DNA of 64,000 nt from an uncultured beta proteobacterium (GTDB lineage: Bacteria > Pseudomonadota > Gammaproteobacteria > Burkholderiales > SG8-39): assembly GCA_903859155.1 (NCBI GenBank), contig CAIOLO010000032.1, forward strand, positions 156,385 to 220,384. Direction: 5' to 3'. Of the stretch, positions 24,973-36,180 are shown piece after piece (positions within the stretch are counted from its first letter, which is position 1; each line of letters begins with the position of its first letter). The position numbers were made by a program, and so were the translations under genes. Below the pieces are notes generated by a model. It saw nothing but the letters and a program-made list of their open reading frames with translations. It was not told where the DNA came from and did no database searches.

Positions 24973-27834
24973 TCAGGCGCATACCGCATCCCTGCCAGCC
25001 TGCCCGCCGCCAAAACTCGACTGCTGCGGCACCTTGCCGCCACGGGTCACGCGCACCGCGCAATACTTGAATTCCGGAATTTTCCCGACAGGATCGAGCA
25101 CCGGATTGGTGAGCTTGTTGGCCGCCGCCTCGTAGAAGCAAAAGGGCACGAAGATCGCGCCCGCCGGAGTGCCTTCGTCGGCACGTGCGTACAGTGATAT
25201 GGCGCCGCGCCGCGACTGCACGGTCAGCACTTGGCCGGGCTTGATGCCCAGGCGAGCCAGCTCCAGCGGATGCAGCGAGGCCACCGGGTCGGGCTCCAGA
25301 TCGTCGAGCACGCTGGCCCGGCGCGAGATCGCGCCGGTGTGCCAGTGCTCCAGTTGCCGGCCGGTGATGAGCACCATCGGATAATCCTCGTCCGGGCGCT
25401 CATCGGCCGATATCAGATCGGCCGGAACGAACCGGCCGCGTCCATTCGCCGTGGGAAAGTGCGTCTTGAAAACCACCGGCTCACCCGGATCCCCTTCCTT
25501 TTCGCAAGGGTAGGTCACCGCGGAGTCGCGCTCCAGTCGCTCCCAGGTGATGCCTGCGATGGCATCCATGCACTGGCGCATTTCGTTGAAAACCTCGCGG
25601 GGGTGCGAATAATCCCAGGGCAGGCCCAGGCGGCGCGCGATCTCCTGTATCAGCCGGAAATCCTCGCGCGCCTCGCCCGGGGGCTCGATAGCCTTGCGTC
25701 CGAGCTGCACCATGCGGTCGGTATTGGTCACGGTGCCGACCTTCTCCGGCCAGGCGGTGGCCGGCAGTACCACATCGGCCAGGTATGCGGTTTCGGTGAG
25801 AAAAATGTCCTGCACCACCAGGTGCTCCAGCGTGGCGAGCGCCTGGCGCGCATGCTCGAGATCCGGATCGGACATGGCCGGGTTTTCTCCCATGATGTAC
25901 ATGCCGCGAATCTCGCCGGCCTGGGCCGCATGCATGATTTCCACCACGGTCAATCCGGGAGCCGGATCCAGTTCCTGCCCCCAGAATTTTTCGAAACGCT
26001 GCCGGGCTTCGGGGTTGTTGACGCGCTGGTAATCCGGATAAAACATCGGCACCAGTCCGGAATCCGAAGCCCCCTGCACGTTGTTCTGCCCGCGCAATGG
26101 ATGCAGCCCGCAGCCCGGTCGCCCGATCTGCCCGGTCATGAGCGCGAGCGCGATCAGGCAGCGCGCGTTGTCGGTGCCGTGCACATGCTGCGAGATCCCC
26201 ATGCCCCACAGGATCATGGAGCCCTTCGAGGTGGCATACAGGCGCGCCACCGCACGTATGGTGGCTGCCGGAATCCCGCAGATGGGCGCCATCACTTCGG
26301 GACTGAACTTGCGCACGTTCTCGCGCAAGGCCTCGTAACCCGAGGTACGGTCGGCGACGAAGGCTTGGTTGACCAGCCCCTCTTCGACGATGGTAAACAT
26401 GATGGCATTGAGCAACGCCACATCGGTGTCGGCATTGAACTGCAGGGCGTAAGTCGCGTGGCGTGCGATCTCGGTGCTGCGCGGATCGGCAACGATCAGT
26501 TTGACGCCCTTCTTCACCGCGTTCTTGATCCAGGTCGCGGCCACCGGATGGTTCACCGTCGGATTGGAGCCGATCACGAACACCACCTCGGCATTCATCA
26601 CGTCGCTCACCTGGTTGGACACGGCGCCGGAATTGACGCCCTCCATCAGCGCCGCCACCGATGACGCGTGGCACAGGCGCGTGCAGTGATCGACGTTGTT
26701 TGAACCGAAGCCGGTGCGCACCAGTTTCTGGAACAGATAAGCCTCTTCGTTGGTTCCCTTGGCCGAACCGAAACCGGCCAGGGCCTTGCTGCCGTGGCGT
26801 TCGCGGATATCGCGCAGCCCGCGCGCGGCGACATCCAGCGCCTCCTCCCAGCTCGCCTCGCGAAAGGCATCCCGCCAGTTATCCGGATCGACGGAAAAAT
26901 CCTTGTGCTTGGGAATGCCGGGCTTGCGAATCAGCGGCCGCGTCAGCCGCTGGCGATGATTGACATAATCGAAACCGTAGCGGCCCTTGACGCACAGACG
27001 CCCGTGATTGGCGGGGCCATCGCGACCCTGCACGAAGATGATCCGCTCCTCCCCGCCCTGTTTCTTGACATGGTAGGTGAGCTGGCAGCCGACGCCGCAA
27101 TACGGACAGACCGAATCGACGCTGCGGTCGGCGGTGAGATTTCCGGCGATTTGCGCAGGTGCGCCGACCGCGGCATCGGCCCGCGCCGGCACCTTGTGCG
27201 ACAGCGCCCCGGTGGGGCAGGCCTGCACGCACTCGCCGCAGGCGACACAGCTCGACGTGCCCATGTCATCGTCAAAATCGAACACGATCTTGGATGCGCC
27301 GCCGCGAAAGGCGTAGCCGATCACGTCATTGACCTGCTCCTCGCGGCACGCGCGCACGCAGCGCGTGCACTGGATGCAGGCGTCCAGATTCACCGCGATG
27401 GCCGGGTGCGAGATGTCGGGGGCCGGCTGGGCGCGCGCATCAAAGCGCGGCAAACCGACCTCCAGCTTACCTGCCCAATGATCGAGCTCGGAGTTCAGGG
27501 TGTGCGCCGCCTGCGGCATGTCGGCCATCAGCAACTCGAGCACCATTTTCTGCGCGGCCAGCGCACGCGGGCTGTCGGTGCTCACCTCCATGCCCTCCTG
27601 CGGGTGGCGCCAGCAGGCGGGCGCGAGCACGCGCTCGCCCTTCACCTCCACCACGCATGCGCGGCAGTTGCCCTCGGGCCGCAATCCGTCCTTGTGACAA
27701 AGGTGCGGGATTTCAATGCCATGACACCTGGCCGCCTGCAGGATGGTCTCCTCCGGGCGAGCGCGCACGGTCTTGCCGTTCAGCTTGAATTCCACCGGCA
27801 GGGCCGCCACTTCTTGTTTGCTGGTCGCCGTCAC
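24973..27834 (-). CDS. NAD-dependent formate dehydrogenase, alpha (catalytic) subunit
   Basis: A 953-residue molybdopterin (Mo or W) enzyme oxidising formate to CO2. N-terminal 2Fe-2S domain with CHGIEIPHLCHKDGLRPEGN...C (about 35-100), a ferredoxin-like two-cluster region (CIQCTRCVRACREEQ, CVACGECVQACPTG), a further 4Fe-4S site CPYCGVGCQL, then the bis-MGD domain. The metal ligand is cysteine, not selenocysteine, in HCTRLCHASSV. The start is GTG at 27832-27834 with GAGGT just upstream. It follows the beta subunit by 13 nt. Length and two-gene layout match FDH1 of Methylobacterium extorquens (family knowledge). No fdsC/fdsD accessory genes are adjacent. Confidence 0.93.
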   Translation of the reverse strand: MTATSKQEVAALPVEFKLNGKTVRARPEETILQAARCHGIEIPHLCHKDGLRPEGNCRACVVEVKGERVLAPACWRHPQEGMEVSTDSPRALAAQKMVLELLMADMPQAAHTLNSELDHWAGKLEVGLPRFDARAQPAPDISHPAIAVNLDACIQCTRCVRACREEQVNDVIGYAFRGGASKIVFDFDDDMGTSSCVACGECVQACPTGALSHKVPARADAAVGAPAQIAGNLTADRSVDSVCPYCGVGCQLTYHVKKQGGEERIIFVQGRDGPANHGRLCVKGRYGFDYVNHRQRLTRPLIRKPGIPKHKDFSVDPDNWRDAFREASWEEALDVAARGLRDIRERHGSKALAGFGSAKGTNEEAYLFQKLVRTGFGSNNVDHCTRLCHASSVAALMEGVNSGAVSNQVSDVMNAEVVFVIGSNPTVNHPVAATWIKNAVKKGVKLIVADPRSTEIARHATYALQFNADTDVALLNAIMFTIVEEGLVNQAFVADRTSGYEALRENVRKFSPEVMAPICGIPAATIRAVARLYATSKGSMILWGMGISQHVHGTDNARCLIALALMTGQIGRPGCGLHPLRGQNNVQGASDSGLVPMFYPDYQRVNNPEARQRFEKFWGQELDPAPGLTVVEIMHAAQAGEIRGMYIMGENPAMSDPDLEHARQALATLEHLVVQDIFLTETAYLADVVLPATAWPEKVGTVTNTDRMVQLGRKAIEPPGEAREDFRLIQEIARRLGLPWDYSHPREVFNEMRQCMDAIAGITWERLERDSAVTYPCEKEGDPGEPVVFKTHFPTANGRGRFVPADLISADERPDEDYPMVLITGRQLEHWHTGAISRRASVLDDLEPDPVASLHPLELARLGIKPGQVLTVQSRRGAISLYARADEGTPAGAIFVPFCFYEAAANKLTNPVLDPVGKIPEFKYCAVRVTRGGKVPQQSSFGGGQAGRDAVCA

Positions 27835-27847
27835 ATCGCACCTCGGT

Positions 27848-29542
27848 TCAACTGATCTCCTGCGGAAAAAACCGGATCACCGACATCAAAGGGTTCGGCG
27901 CCGCCTGTCCGAGCCCGCAGATCGACGCGTCCATCATCACCTGGGACAATTCGCGCAGCAGCCCCTGATCCCATTTCGCGCCGTCCATCAGTGCCAGCGC
28001 CTTGAGCGTCCCCACCCGGCAGGGAGTGCACTGGCCGCAGGATTCCTCGGAGAAAAACTTCACCATGCTGCGCGCCGCGGCGCTTGCCTTGTCGCGGTCC
28101 GACAAGACGATGACCGCCGCCGAGCCGATGAAGCAGCCATGCGGGTTGAGGGTGTCGAAATCCAGCGGCAAATCACCCATCGACGCGGGCAGGATGCCGC
28201 CCGATGCGCCGCCAGGCAGGTAGGCGTAGAAAGCGTGACCGGCCAGCATGCCGCCGCAGTATTCGTCGATGAGTTCGCTCGCCGTGATGCCGGCCGGGGC
28301 CAGATGCACGCCGGGGGAGTTCACGCGACCGCTCACCGAGAATGAGCGCAGGCCATGGCGGCCGCGGCGGCCGTGCGAGGCGAACCATGCCGGGCCTTTG
28401 GTCACGATTTCGCGCACCCAGTAAAGGGTTTCCATGTTGTGTTCGAGCGTCGGGTAGCCGAACAGGCCCACCTGCGCGACGAACGGCGGGCGCTGCCTGG
28501 GCATGCCGCGTTTGCCCTCGATGGATTCGATCATCGCCGATTCTTCGCCGCAGATATAGGCCCCGGCCCCGCGGCGCAGGTGGACTGGCGGCAGCGCGCA
28601 GGGTCGAGCGTTGCGCAATTTTTCCAGTTCCCGCTGGAGCAGCGCGCGGCATCCGGCGTATTCGTCGCGCAAATAGATGTAGATCTCGCCCACACCCGCC
28701 GCCCAGGCCGCCACCAGCATGCCTTCGAGGAAACGGTGCGGATCGCGCTCAAGATACCAGCGGTCCTTGAAGGTGCCGGGCTCGCCCTCGTCAATGTTGA
28801 CCGCCATCACCCGCGGCTCGGGCGCGGCGGCGACACTGCGCCATTTGCGCCCCACCGGAAAACCCGCGCCGCCCAGTCCGCGCAAGCCCGAGTTCTCCAT
28901 CATCGCGGTCAGTTCCTCGCGCGTGTGTCTGCCGGCCAGACAATCGGCAATCAACTGGTACCCCCCGGCGCGTCGATAAGCGGCGAAGTCGACATACTCG
29001 GGTTCCGGACATTCGATCGCCGCAGCCTTTACTGCCCTGGCCACCGATGCGGCCGTTGCATTGCCGAGCGGATTTCTTCCGACCACTGCCACCGGCGCCG
29101 CTTCGCAGCGACCCACGCAGGGCGCCGGGATGACGCGCACGCCCGCCCCCAGCATCGCCTGCAATTTCGCCATCAGGGCGTGCGACCCGGCAAGCTCGCA
29201 GGAAAGCGAATCGCAAACGCGCACCGTCAACGCCGGCGGGGCGGCGGCATTTTCCTTCACCACGTCGAAATGATGATAGAAAGTGGCCACCTCATAGACT
29301 TCCGCCGTGGCCATCTTCAACTCAGCCGCCAGCGCCACCAGGTGCCTCGCGGCCAGATGCCCGAAGCGATCCTGAATGCGGTGCAGATATTCGATCAGCA
29401 GATCACGCCGCCGCGGCGAATCGCCCAGCAATGCACGCAAATCCGCCACGGCCAGCGGCTCGGTGCTGCGGCCCTTCATCTCCGAGCGAACCTTGCGCCC
29501 CCCGCCGCCGCGCTTGCCCCCTGCGGAACCGCCTTCCTTCAT
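27848..29542 (-). CDS. formate dehydrogenase beta subunit, NuoE-NuoF fusion
   Basis: A 564-residue electron-transfer subunit. Residues about 25-165 are a NuoE/FdsG-like thioredoxin-fold 2Fe-2S domain (CDSLSCELAGS, APCVGRCEAAP). Residues about 190-560 are NuoF/FdsB-like: the FMN/NADH region with GLRGLGGAGFPVGRKW and NIDEGEPGTFKDRW, and the 4Fe-4S motif ESCGQCTPCRVG. It passes electrons from the alpha subunit to NAD. In many bacteria these are two genes; here they are fused, as in FDH1 of Methylobacterium. The ATG at 29540-29542 follows GAAGGCGG; an in-frame start at 29611 has no supporting site. First gene of the formate/oxalate block. Confidence 0.92.
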   Translation of the reverse strand: MKEGGSAGGKRGGGGRKVRSEMKGRSTEPLAVADLRALLGDSPRRRDLLIEYLHRIQDRFGHLAARHLVALAAELKMATAEVYEVATFYHHFDVVKENAAAPPALTVRVCDSLSCELAGSHALMAKLQAMLGAGVRVIPAPCVGRCEAAPVAVVGRNPLGNATAASVARAVKAAAIECPEPEYVDFAAYRRAGGYQLIADCLAGRHTREELTAMMENSGLRGLGGAGFPVGRKWRSVAAAPEPRVMAVNIDEGEPGTFKDRWYLERDPHRFLEGMLVAAWAAGVGEIYIYLRDEYAGCRALLQRELEKLRNARPCALPPVHLRRGAGAYICGEESAMIESIEGKRGMPRQRPPFVAQVGLFGYPTLEHNMETLYWVREIVTKGPAWFASHGRRGRHGLRSFSVSGRVNSPGVHLAPAGITASELIDEYCGGMLAGHAFYAYLPGGASGGILPASMGDLPLDFDTLNPHGCFIGSAAVIVLSDRDKASAAARSMVKFFSEESCGQCTPCRVGTLKALALMDGAKWDQGLLRELSQVMMDASICGLGQAAPNPLMSVIRFFPQEIS

Positions 29543-29865
29543 AAGACCGCCTTCATATGCTTTGGCGCAACCGGGATGCCCGCTCGCCCCTGAGTGAACC
29601 GAACCTGCCAACCGCGCAATCAGGAGTGTTGCAGTTTATGCGAGGGACTCCACCTTGGCTACCACTGCACGTCCCACTCCGGCATTGAGCGCCCCAAGTC
29701 CTGCCCAGCGCGGCACCGCCAACCCCCATGTCATCAATGCAGAACACCTTCGCTGTCATGTCGATGGCCCGGATCTGGGATACTTGCGCCGTAATACTCG
29801 CGTACCAGGTGCCTGAACATGCTTTTTCATTTCATCAAGCGGCAACATCTTCGCCGCCGCAGACA
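29543..29865. other. 323-nt divergent intergenic region
   Basis: It lies between the leftward formate dehydrogenase genes and the rightward epimerase gene and must hold both promoters. I see no convincing -35/-10 pair, palindrome or small coding frame. The plus-strand frame from 29728 enters the epimerase gene, but its first 46 residues do not look like protein. Confidence 0.45.
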
Positions 29866-30543
29866 ATGACCCACGCAAATACCGGACGCACTCCGCATAG
29901 CGTCTTCATTACCGGCGCCTCCGGATTTATGGGCCGTGCGCTGATTGCGGCGCTGTTGAGCCGCGGCCACAAAGTCCGGGCGCTTGCCAGACAAGCCAGC
30001 CAGCACCGCATTCCCGCAGGCGCCGAGGTGATCGTGGGAAACGCTCTCGACCCGTCCAGTTTTGCCGCGACCATCGCACCGGCCGACACGCTGGTCCATC
30101 TGATCGGCACGCCGCACCCCGGACCGGGCAAAAGAGCCGGTTATCGCAAGGTGGACCTGCACTCTGTGGATGCCGCGCTCGAGGCCGCCAGCGCCGCGGG
30201 CGTGCGCCATTTCGTCTACGTCAGCGTGGCCCAACCCGCGCCGATAATGTGGTCTTACATTGCCGTGCGCCAGGTTGCTGAATCGCGCATTCGCGCCAGC
30301 GGCATCCCGGCCACCATTCTTCGACCGTGGTACGTGCTCGGACCCGGCCGTCACTGGCCCGGCATCCTGGCGCCCATTTATGCGCTGTGCGAGTTGCTGC
30401 CTGCCACTCGCAACGCGGCAGGCCGACTCGGGATGGTGACGCTGGAGCAGATGGTGCGCGCGCTGGTGCAGGCCACGGAGCGGGCGCCGTGCGGCGCGCG
30501 AATTATCGAGGTGCCGGGCATCCGCGACGCCGGCAAGGCCTGA
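29866..30543 (+). CDS. NAD(P)-binding epimerase/dehydratase (NmrA/atypical SDR)
   Basis: A 225-residue Rossmann-fold protein. The cofactor loop TGASGFMGRALIAALLSRGH is near the N-terminus, NALDPSSFAATI and DTLVHLIGT follow, and YVSVAQP ends the fourth strand. An atypical-SDR role (sugar epimerase, or a quinone-binding complex I-like protein) is possible; the classic YxxxK is not clear (SYIAVRQ). The start is uncertain: the ATG at 29866 is chosen because the Rossmann strand begins shortly after, but no strong ribosome site precedes it. It is a single gene, divergent from fdh and convergent with sucD. Confidence 0.7.
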   Translation: MTHANTGRTPHSVFITGASGFMGRALIAALLSRGHKVRALARQASQHRIPAGAEVIVGNALDPSSFAATIAPADTLVHLIGTPHPGPGKRAGYRKVDLHSVDAALEAASAAGVRHFVYVSVAQPAPIMWSYIAVRQVAESRIRASGIPATILRPWYVLGPGRHWPGILAPIYALCELLPATRNAAGRLGMVTLEQMVRALVQATERAPCGARIIEVPGIRDAGKA

Positions 30544-30660
30544 GGGCTCGCGAGCGCAATCCCGTCCAGACATTACATATACCACATTCGGAATTTAAAT
30601 ACCCTGTTAAAGCAAGCTGAGCGATAACTTTCTGAAAATTTTTTCAGCAATTAAGGCAAT

Positions 30661-30681
30661 GGGCGGCAAAATATGCCGCCC
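30661..30681 (-). terminator. hairpin after sucD, probable terminator
   Basis: An 8-bp perfect GC-rich stem (GGGCGGCA / TGCCGCCC) with a 5-nt loop lies 11 nt after the sucD stop on the minus strand. The bases after it on that strand are moderately T-rich but without a clean T-run. It may serve sucCD from the right; the convergent epimerase gene ends 117 nt to the left. Confidence 0.5.
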
Positions 30682-30692
30682 TCTGCGGTTCG

Positions 30693-31577
<885 letters not shown>

Positions 31578-31579
31578 GA

Positions 31580-32749
31580 TCAGTTCTTTCCTTTCGACGC
31601 CGCAACCACGCGCTCCGCCGCTTCGCCCATGTTATCGGCGGTGATGATGGGCAGCCCCGAATCGGCGAGAATCTTCTTGCCCAGCGCCTCGTTGGTGCCT
31701 TTCATGCGCACCACCAGCGGGACCGACAGATGCACCTCCCTGGCCGCGGCCACCACACCCTCGGCAATGACATCGCAGCGCATGATGCCGCCGAAAATAT
31801 TCACCAGGATGGCGTTCAGTTTCGGATTGGAAAGCATGATCTTGAAGGCCTCGGTCACCTTCTCGGTGGTGGCACCGCCGCCCACGTCCAGAAAATTCGC
31901 CGGGCTGCCGCCGTAGAGCTTGATGGTGTCCATGGTGGCCATGGCCAGGCCCGCGCCGTTGACCAGACAGCCGATGGTGCCGTCGAGCTGGATGTAGTTG
32001 AGGTCGAACTTCGAAGCCTGCACTTCGGCGGGATCTTCTTCATCCAGATCACGCATCGCCACGAGATCGGGATGCCGGAACATGGCGTTGTCATCGAAAT
32101 TGATCTTGCCATCGAGCGCGATCACGCGGCCGTCGCCGGTCAGGATGAGCGGATTGATTTCCGCGAGCGACGAATCGGTTTCGCAGAAGGCCTTGTACAG
32201 CCCCTGCAGCGCGGTGCGCGCCTGCGGCAGCGAGGCCTGGGGAATTCCGATCTTGAGTGCCACCTTGTCGGCCTCGCCATCGCTCAGGCCGGTCTGCGGG
32301 TCAATGAACACCGTGTGGATTTTTTCCGGCGTCTTGGCGGCGACTTCCTCGATATCCATGCCGCCCTCGGAGCTGGCCATCAGCGCCACTTTCTGGGTGC
32401 CGCGATCGACCACCATGCCGACATAGAGTTCTTTCTTGATGTCGGCGCCTTCCTCGACCAGCAAACGGCGCACCTTCTGGCCCTGCGGTCCGGTCTGATG
32501 CGTGATCAATTGCATGCCGAGAATCTTTTCGGCCATATCGCGCACCTCGTCGCGCGATTTCGCCACCTTCACGCCGCCGCCCTTGCCGCGGCCACCGGCG
32601 TGGATCTGCGCCTTGACCACCCACACCTTGCCGCCGAGGGTGTCGACGGCCTTGACCGCCTCCTCGACACTGAAACAGGGAACCCCGCGCGGCGTGGGCA
32701 CCCCAAACTTGCGCAATATTTCTTTTGCCTGGTATTCGTGAATTTTCAT
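31580..32749 (-). CDS. sucC: succinyl-CoA synthetase beta subunit
   Basis: A 389-residue ATP-grasp subunit. Start [20 protein letters not shown] is typical, with [19 protein letters not shown] for nucleotide binding, [20 protein letters not shown] for magnesium, and [17 protein letters not shown] and [15 protein letters not shown] near the C-terminus. It binds succinate and the adenine nucleotide and partners SucD, the next gene. A promoter with an extended -10 element lies about 155 nt upstream. Confidence 0.97.
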   Translation of the reverse strand: MKIHEYQAKEILRKFGVPTPRGVPCFSVEEAVKAVDTLGGKVWVVKAQIHAGGRGKGGGVKVAKSRDEVRDMAEKILGMQLITHQTGPQGQKVRRLLVEEGADIKKELYVGMVVDRGTQKVALMASSEGGMDIEEVAAKTPEKIHTVFIDPQTGLSDGEADKVALKIGIPQASLPQARTALQGLYKAFCETDSSLAEINPLILTGDGRVIALDGKINFDDNAMFRHPDLVAMRDLDEEDPAEVQASKFDLNYIQLDGTIGCLVNGAGLAMATMDTIKLYGGSPANFLDVGGGATTEKVTEAFKIMLSNPKLNAILVNIFGGIMRCDVIAEGVVAAAREVHLSVPLVVRMKGTNEALGKKILADSGLPIITADNMGEAAERVVAASKGKN

Positions 32750-32902
32750 TTCGACTCGCTAATCAGCTCGGGGGATTTTTTCCGGGAATCGGCCCCGGTG
32801 CAGACCCCGTTCAAGACAGGAACAGAGCCTGTGTTACGACTAGACCGGTGCGCATTCGAGACCGCCAACTGATCCGCTTGCATCCGCCGGAAAAGGCGGC
32901 AA

Positions 32903-32911
32903 ATTCTAGCA
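32903..32911 (-). promoter_or_regulatory. extended -10 promoter element for sucCD
   Basis: On the minus strand TGCTAGAAT gives a TGn extension plus TAGAAT (5/6 match), about 155 nt before the sucC ATG. No good -35 box is seen, which an extended -10 can tolerate. A second TAGAAT on the plus strand (32933-32938) could serve glpK, but it has no TGn or -35 support. Confidence 0.4.
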
Positions 32912-32995
32912 CAAGGGGCCGGATGGGCCGGTTAGAATGCCGCGGCAACATGCCGGATGCGTGCATTTCAGGTCGGCCGGAGAAGGAGCAAACCA

Positions 32996-34495
32996 ATGAA
33001 ATACGTGCTTGCGCTCGATCAGGGCACGACCAGTTCACGCGCAATCGTGTTCGATCAGCATGGCCACAATTGCGGCATGGCGCAGCGGGAATTGCGCCAG
33101 ATCTATCCGCAATCGGGCTGGGTGGAGCACGACCCCGAGGAAATCTGGCGCGGCCAGCTCGCCTGCGCGCGCGCGGCGCTGCGCCGCGCCGGGATTTCCG
33201 CGGCCGGCCTCGCCGCCATTGGCATCGCCAACCAGCGCGAGACCACCGTAGTCTGGGATCGCAAAAGCGGCCAGCCGGTGCATAACGCGATCGTGTGGCA
33301 GGACCGGCGCACGGCGGACCGCTGCCTGAGCCTGAAACGCCGCGGGCACTCGCGACTCATCGGCACGCATACCGGACTGGTGCTCGATCCGTATTTTTCG
33401 GCAACCAAGCTCGAGTGGATTCTGAACAGCATTCCCGGCCTGCGCATTCACGCCGAGCGCGGCGAGCTGGCCTTCGGCACCATCGACACCTGGCTGGCGT
33501 GGAAACTCTCCGGCGGCAGGCTGCACGTCACCGATCCCAGCAACGCTTCGCGCACCATGCTCTATGACATTCACCGCCGCGAGTGGGATGAACGTCTGCT
33601 GCAACTGTTCAAGATCCCGCCTTCGATGCTGCCGCGCGTGCTGCCCTCGTCGCAAATTTACGGCGAGTCGGACAGGAAGCTGCTGGGCGCTTGCATCCCC
33701 GTGGCCGGCATCGCCGGGGACCAGCAGGCGGCGCTCTTCGGCCAGGGCTGCATCCGCGCCGGGATGGCCAAGAACACCTACGGCACCGGCTGCTTTGTAC
33801 TGCTCAATACCGGCGCCAAGGCGGTCGATTCCAAGGGCGGGCTGCTGACCACCTTGGCGGCGTCGGGCGGTGGAGGGCGGACAGGTGCCAGGCAATTTGC
33901 GCTGGAGGGCAGCGTTTTCATGGCCGGGGCGGTGATTCAATGGCTGCGCGACGGGCTCGGCCTCATACGCAAATCCGCCGATGTCGAGGCGCTTGCCGCA
34001 ACCGTCAAGGACCCGGGCGGCGTCCACCTCGTCCCCGCCTTCGCCGGGCTGGGCGCACCCTACTGGGACCCTTACGCGCGCGGCGCCATCATCGGCATGT
34101 CGCGAGGCACCTCAGCCGCGCACCTCGCCCGGGCGGCGCTCGAATCGATCGCCTTCCAATCCACCGAACTGCTGCAGATCATGCAGCACGATTCGGGCGT
34201 TGCACTGCGCGAGTTGCGCGTCGACGGCGGCGCGGCGGCCAACAAACTGCTGATGCAAATGCAGGCCGATTCGCTCGGCGTGCCGGTGGTCCGTCCGCGC
34301 ATACTCGAGACCACGGCACTGGGCGCCGCTTATCTCGCGGGCCTGGCAAGCGGCGTCTGGTCAGGCGGCGCCGAGATTGAAAGCCATTGGCGCAGCGACG
34401 CACGCTTCGAGCCGCAAATGAGGCGCAGCGAAGCCGCCGATCGCCTCGGCGAATGGCGCCGCGCAGTTCAACGTTCCTTGCGATGGACGGGCTAG
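32996..34495 (+). CDS. glpK: glycerol kinase
   Basis: A 499-residue FGGY-family kinase: glycerol + ATP gives sn-glycerol 3-phosphate. Blocks: [16 protein letters not shown] (ATP phosphate loop), [23 protein letters not shown] (glycerol site), [27 protein letters not shown] with the catalytic aspartate, [14 protein letters not shown] and [15 protein letters not shown]. The ATG follows AGAAGGAG, so the in-frame upstream start at 32957 is rejected. No glycerol facilitator or glpD lies beside it; it stands alone between divergent sucC and convergent tldD. Confidence 0.96.
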   Translation: MKYVLALDQGTTSSRAIVFDQHGHNCGMAQRELRQIYPQSGWVEHDPEEIWRGQLACARAALRRAGISAAGLAAIGIANQRETTVVWDRKSGQPVHNAIVWQDRRTADRCLSLKRRGHSRLIGTHTGLVLDPYFSATKLEWILNSIPGLRIHAERGELAFGTIDTWLAWKLSGGRLHVTDPSNASRTMLYDIHRREWDERLLQLFKIPPSMLPRVLPSSQIYGESDRKLLGACIPVAGIAGDQQAALFGQGCIRAGMAKNTYGTGCFVLLNTGAKAVDSKGGLLTTLAASGGGGRTGARQFALEGSVFMAGAVIQWLRDGLGLIRKSADVEALAATVKDPGGVHLVPAFAGLGAPYWDPYARGAIIGMSRGTSAAHLARAALESIAFQSTELLQIMQHDSGVALRELRVDGGAAANKLLMQMQADSLGVPVVRPRILETTALGAAYLAGLASGVWSGGAEIESHWRSDARFEPQMRRSEAADRLGEWRRAVQRSLRWTG

Positions 34496-34637
34496 CGAAA
34501 CCTTAGCGAAGCCATTTGCCGGAGTCTGCCCACGGCTCGGGGCGATGGGGGGCAACGGGGGCGCAGTGACGAAAATGCGGAGGACACCCTCTTCCCCTGT
34601 TCTGAACTTTCCCCCGCAGGGCAGGCGACGCAGTCGC

Positions 34638-36134
34638 CTACCCGGTGCCGCCGACCGTCAATCCGTCTATCCTCAAACTGGGCTGGCCAACCCCGACGGG
34701 AACACTCTGCCCTTCCTTGCCGCAGGTGCCCACGCCGCTGTCGAGCTTGAGGTTGTTGCCGATCATGGCAACTCGCGTGAGTGCGTCCGGACCATTGCCG
34801 ATCAGGGTGGCCCCTTTGACCGGGTAGGTGACTTTGCCGTTCTCGATCATGTAGGCCACCGACGCGGAGAAAACGAATTTGCCGTTGGTGATGTCGACCT
34901 GCCCGCCGCCGAAATTTTCCGCATACAGGCCGTTCTTCACCGACGCGATGATCTCCTCGTGCGTCCTGTCGCCATTGAGCATGTAGGTGTTGGTCATGCG
35001 CGGCAGGACCACGTGGCCGTAGGACTCGCGCCTGCCGTTGCCGGTCACCGGCACGCCCATCAGGCGCGCGTTCAGACTGTCCTGCAGGTAACCGCGCAGT
35101 ATGCCGTCCTCGATCAGGGTGTTGCACTGCGTCGGATTGCCTTCATCGTCGATATTGAGCGATCCGCGGCGGCCCGGCAGGGTGCCGTCATCGACCACCG
35201 TCACGCCGCGCGCGGCGACGCGCTGGCCGATCTTGCCGTTGAACGCCGAACTGCCTTTGCGGTTGAAATCGCCTTCCAGGCCGTGTCCGATGGCCTCGTG
35301 CAGCAGCACCCCCGGCCAGCCGGCCCCGAGCACCACGGTCATGGCGCCTGCCGGCGCGGGGCGCGACTCCAGATTGGTGAGCGCCTGGGCTACGGCTTCG
35401 TCTGCGTATTCGCCCAGCTGCGCATCGGTAAACAGAGAATAGTCGCTGCGCCCGCCGCCTCCCGAAGACCCCTGTTCGCGCCGGCCGCCGGACTCTGCGA
35501 TCACCTGCACCGACAGGCGCACCAGCGGCCGCACGTCCGCGGCCATCACGCCATCGGAGCGCGCGATCAGTATCAGTTCGTAGACCCCCGCGAGACTTGC
35601 CATGACCTGGGTAATGCGCGGATCCTTCGCGCGGCATTTGCGCTCCAGCCGCTCGAGCAGGCTGACTTTGTCGACATCGGCGAGCGATGCCAGGGGATCG
35701 ATACCGGAATACAGCCGCCTTGCCTCGCCCAGCGGCGCCATGTTGCGCCTGGGTTTTACCGCCACGCGCGCGCCGCGTCCGGCGTGCGCCATGGCGCGCG
35801 TGGCCTCCGCGGCATCGCGCAGCGCCGGCATGCTGATGTCGTCCGAATAGGCGAACGCCGTTTTTTCCCCGGAGATGCCGCGCAGGCCGACACCCTGCTC
35901 TATGTGGAAACTGCCGGATTTGACAATGCCTTCTTCCAGACTCCAGCCTTCGCTGCGGGCATACTGGAAATACAGGTCGGCAAAATCCAGCTTGTTGACC
36001 CGCATTGCGCCGAATACGGTTGCGAGCTGCGCGGGTTCGAGATCATGCGCCGCCAGCAGATGCGATTGCGCGATGCGAAAAGGGGCGTCGGGAGCGTTCA
36101 TAAGCAATTTCGACTCAGGGGAAGAGGACAACAT
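34638..36134 (-). CDS. tldD: TldD metalloprotease
   Basis: A 498-residue TldD/PmbA-family zinc protease. The zinc site HEAIGHGLEGDFNRKGSS (HExxxH) is intact, and GGGQVDITNGKFVFSA and NGPDALTRVAMIGNN are family blocks. TldD acts as a heterodimer with TldE (PmbA), which is not in this window, on unfolded peptides such as microcin and CcdA precursors. The start could also be the ATG at 36101 (MNAPDAPF), 11 residues later; neither has a strong ribosome site. Third gene of the yhdP-nit-tldD run. A short hairpin with AGGCGAC/GTCGCCT arms (34623-34639) overlaps the stop. Confidence 0.94.
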   Translation of the reverse strand: MLSSSPESKLLMNAPDAPFRIAQSHLLAAHDLEPAQLATVFGAMRVNKLDFADLYFQYARSEGWSLEEGIVKSGSFHIEQGVGLRGISGEKTAFAYSDDISMPALRDAAEATRAMAHAGRGARVAVKPRRNMAPLGEARRLYSGIDPLASLADVDKVSLLERLERKCRAKDPRITQVMASLAGVYELILIARSDGVMAADVRPLVRLSVQVIAESGGRREQGSSGGGGRSDYSLFTDAQLGEYADEAVAQALTNLESRPAPAGAMTVVLGAGWPGVLLHEAIGHGLEGDFNRKGSSAFNGKIGQRVAARGVTVVDDGTLPGRRGSLNIDDEGNPTQCNTLIEDGILRGYLQDSLNARLMGVPVTGNGRRESYGHVVLPRMTNTYMLNGDRTHEEIIASVKNGLYAENFGGGQVDITNGKFVFSASVAYMIENGKVTYPVKGATLIGNGPDALTRVAMIGNNLKLDSGVGTCGKEGQSVPVGVGQPSLRIDGLTVGGTG

Positions 36135-36180
36135 TCTACGCTCTGCGCACGCTCGCTCGCCGCGCCAATCACTCTGCGGG

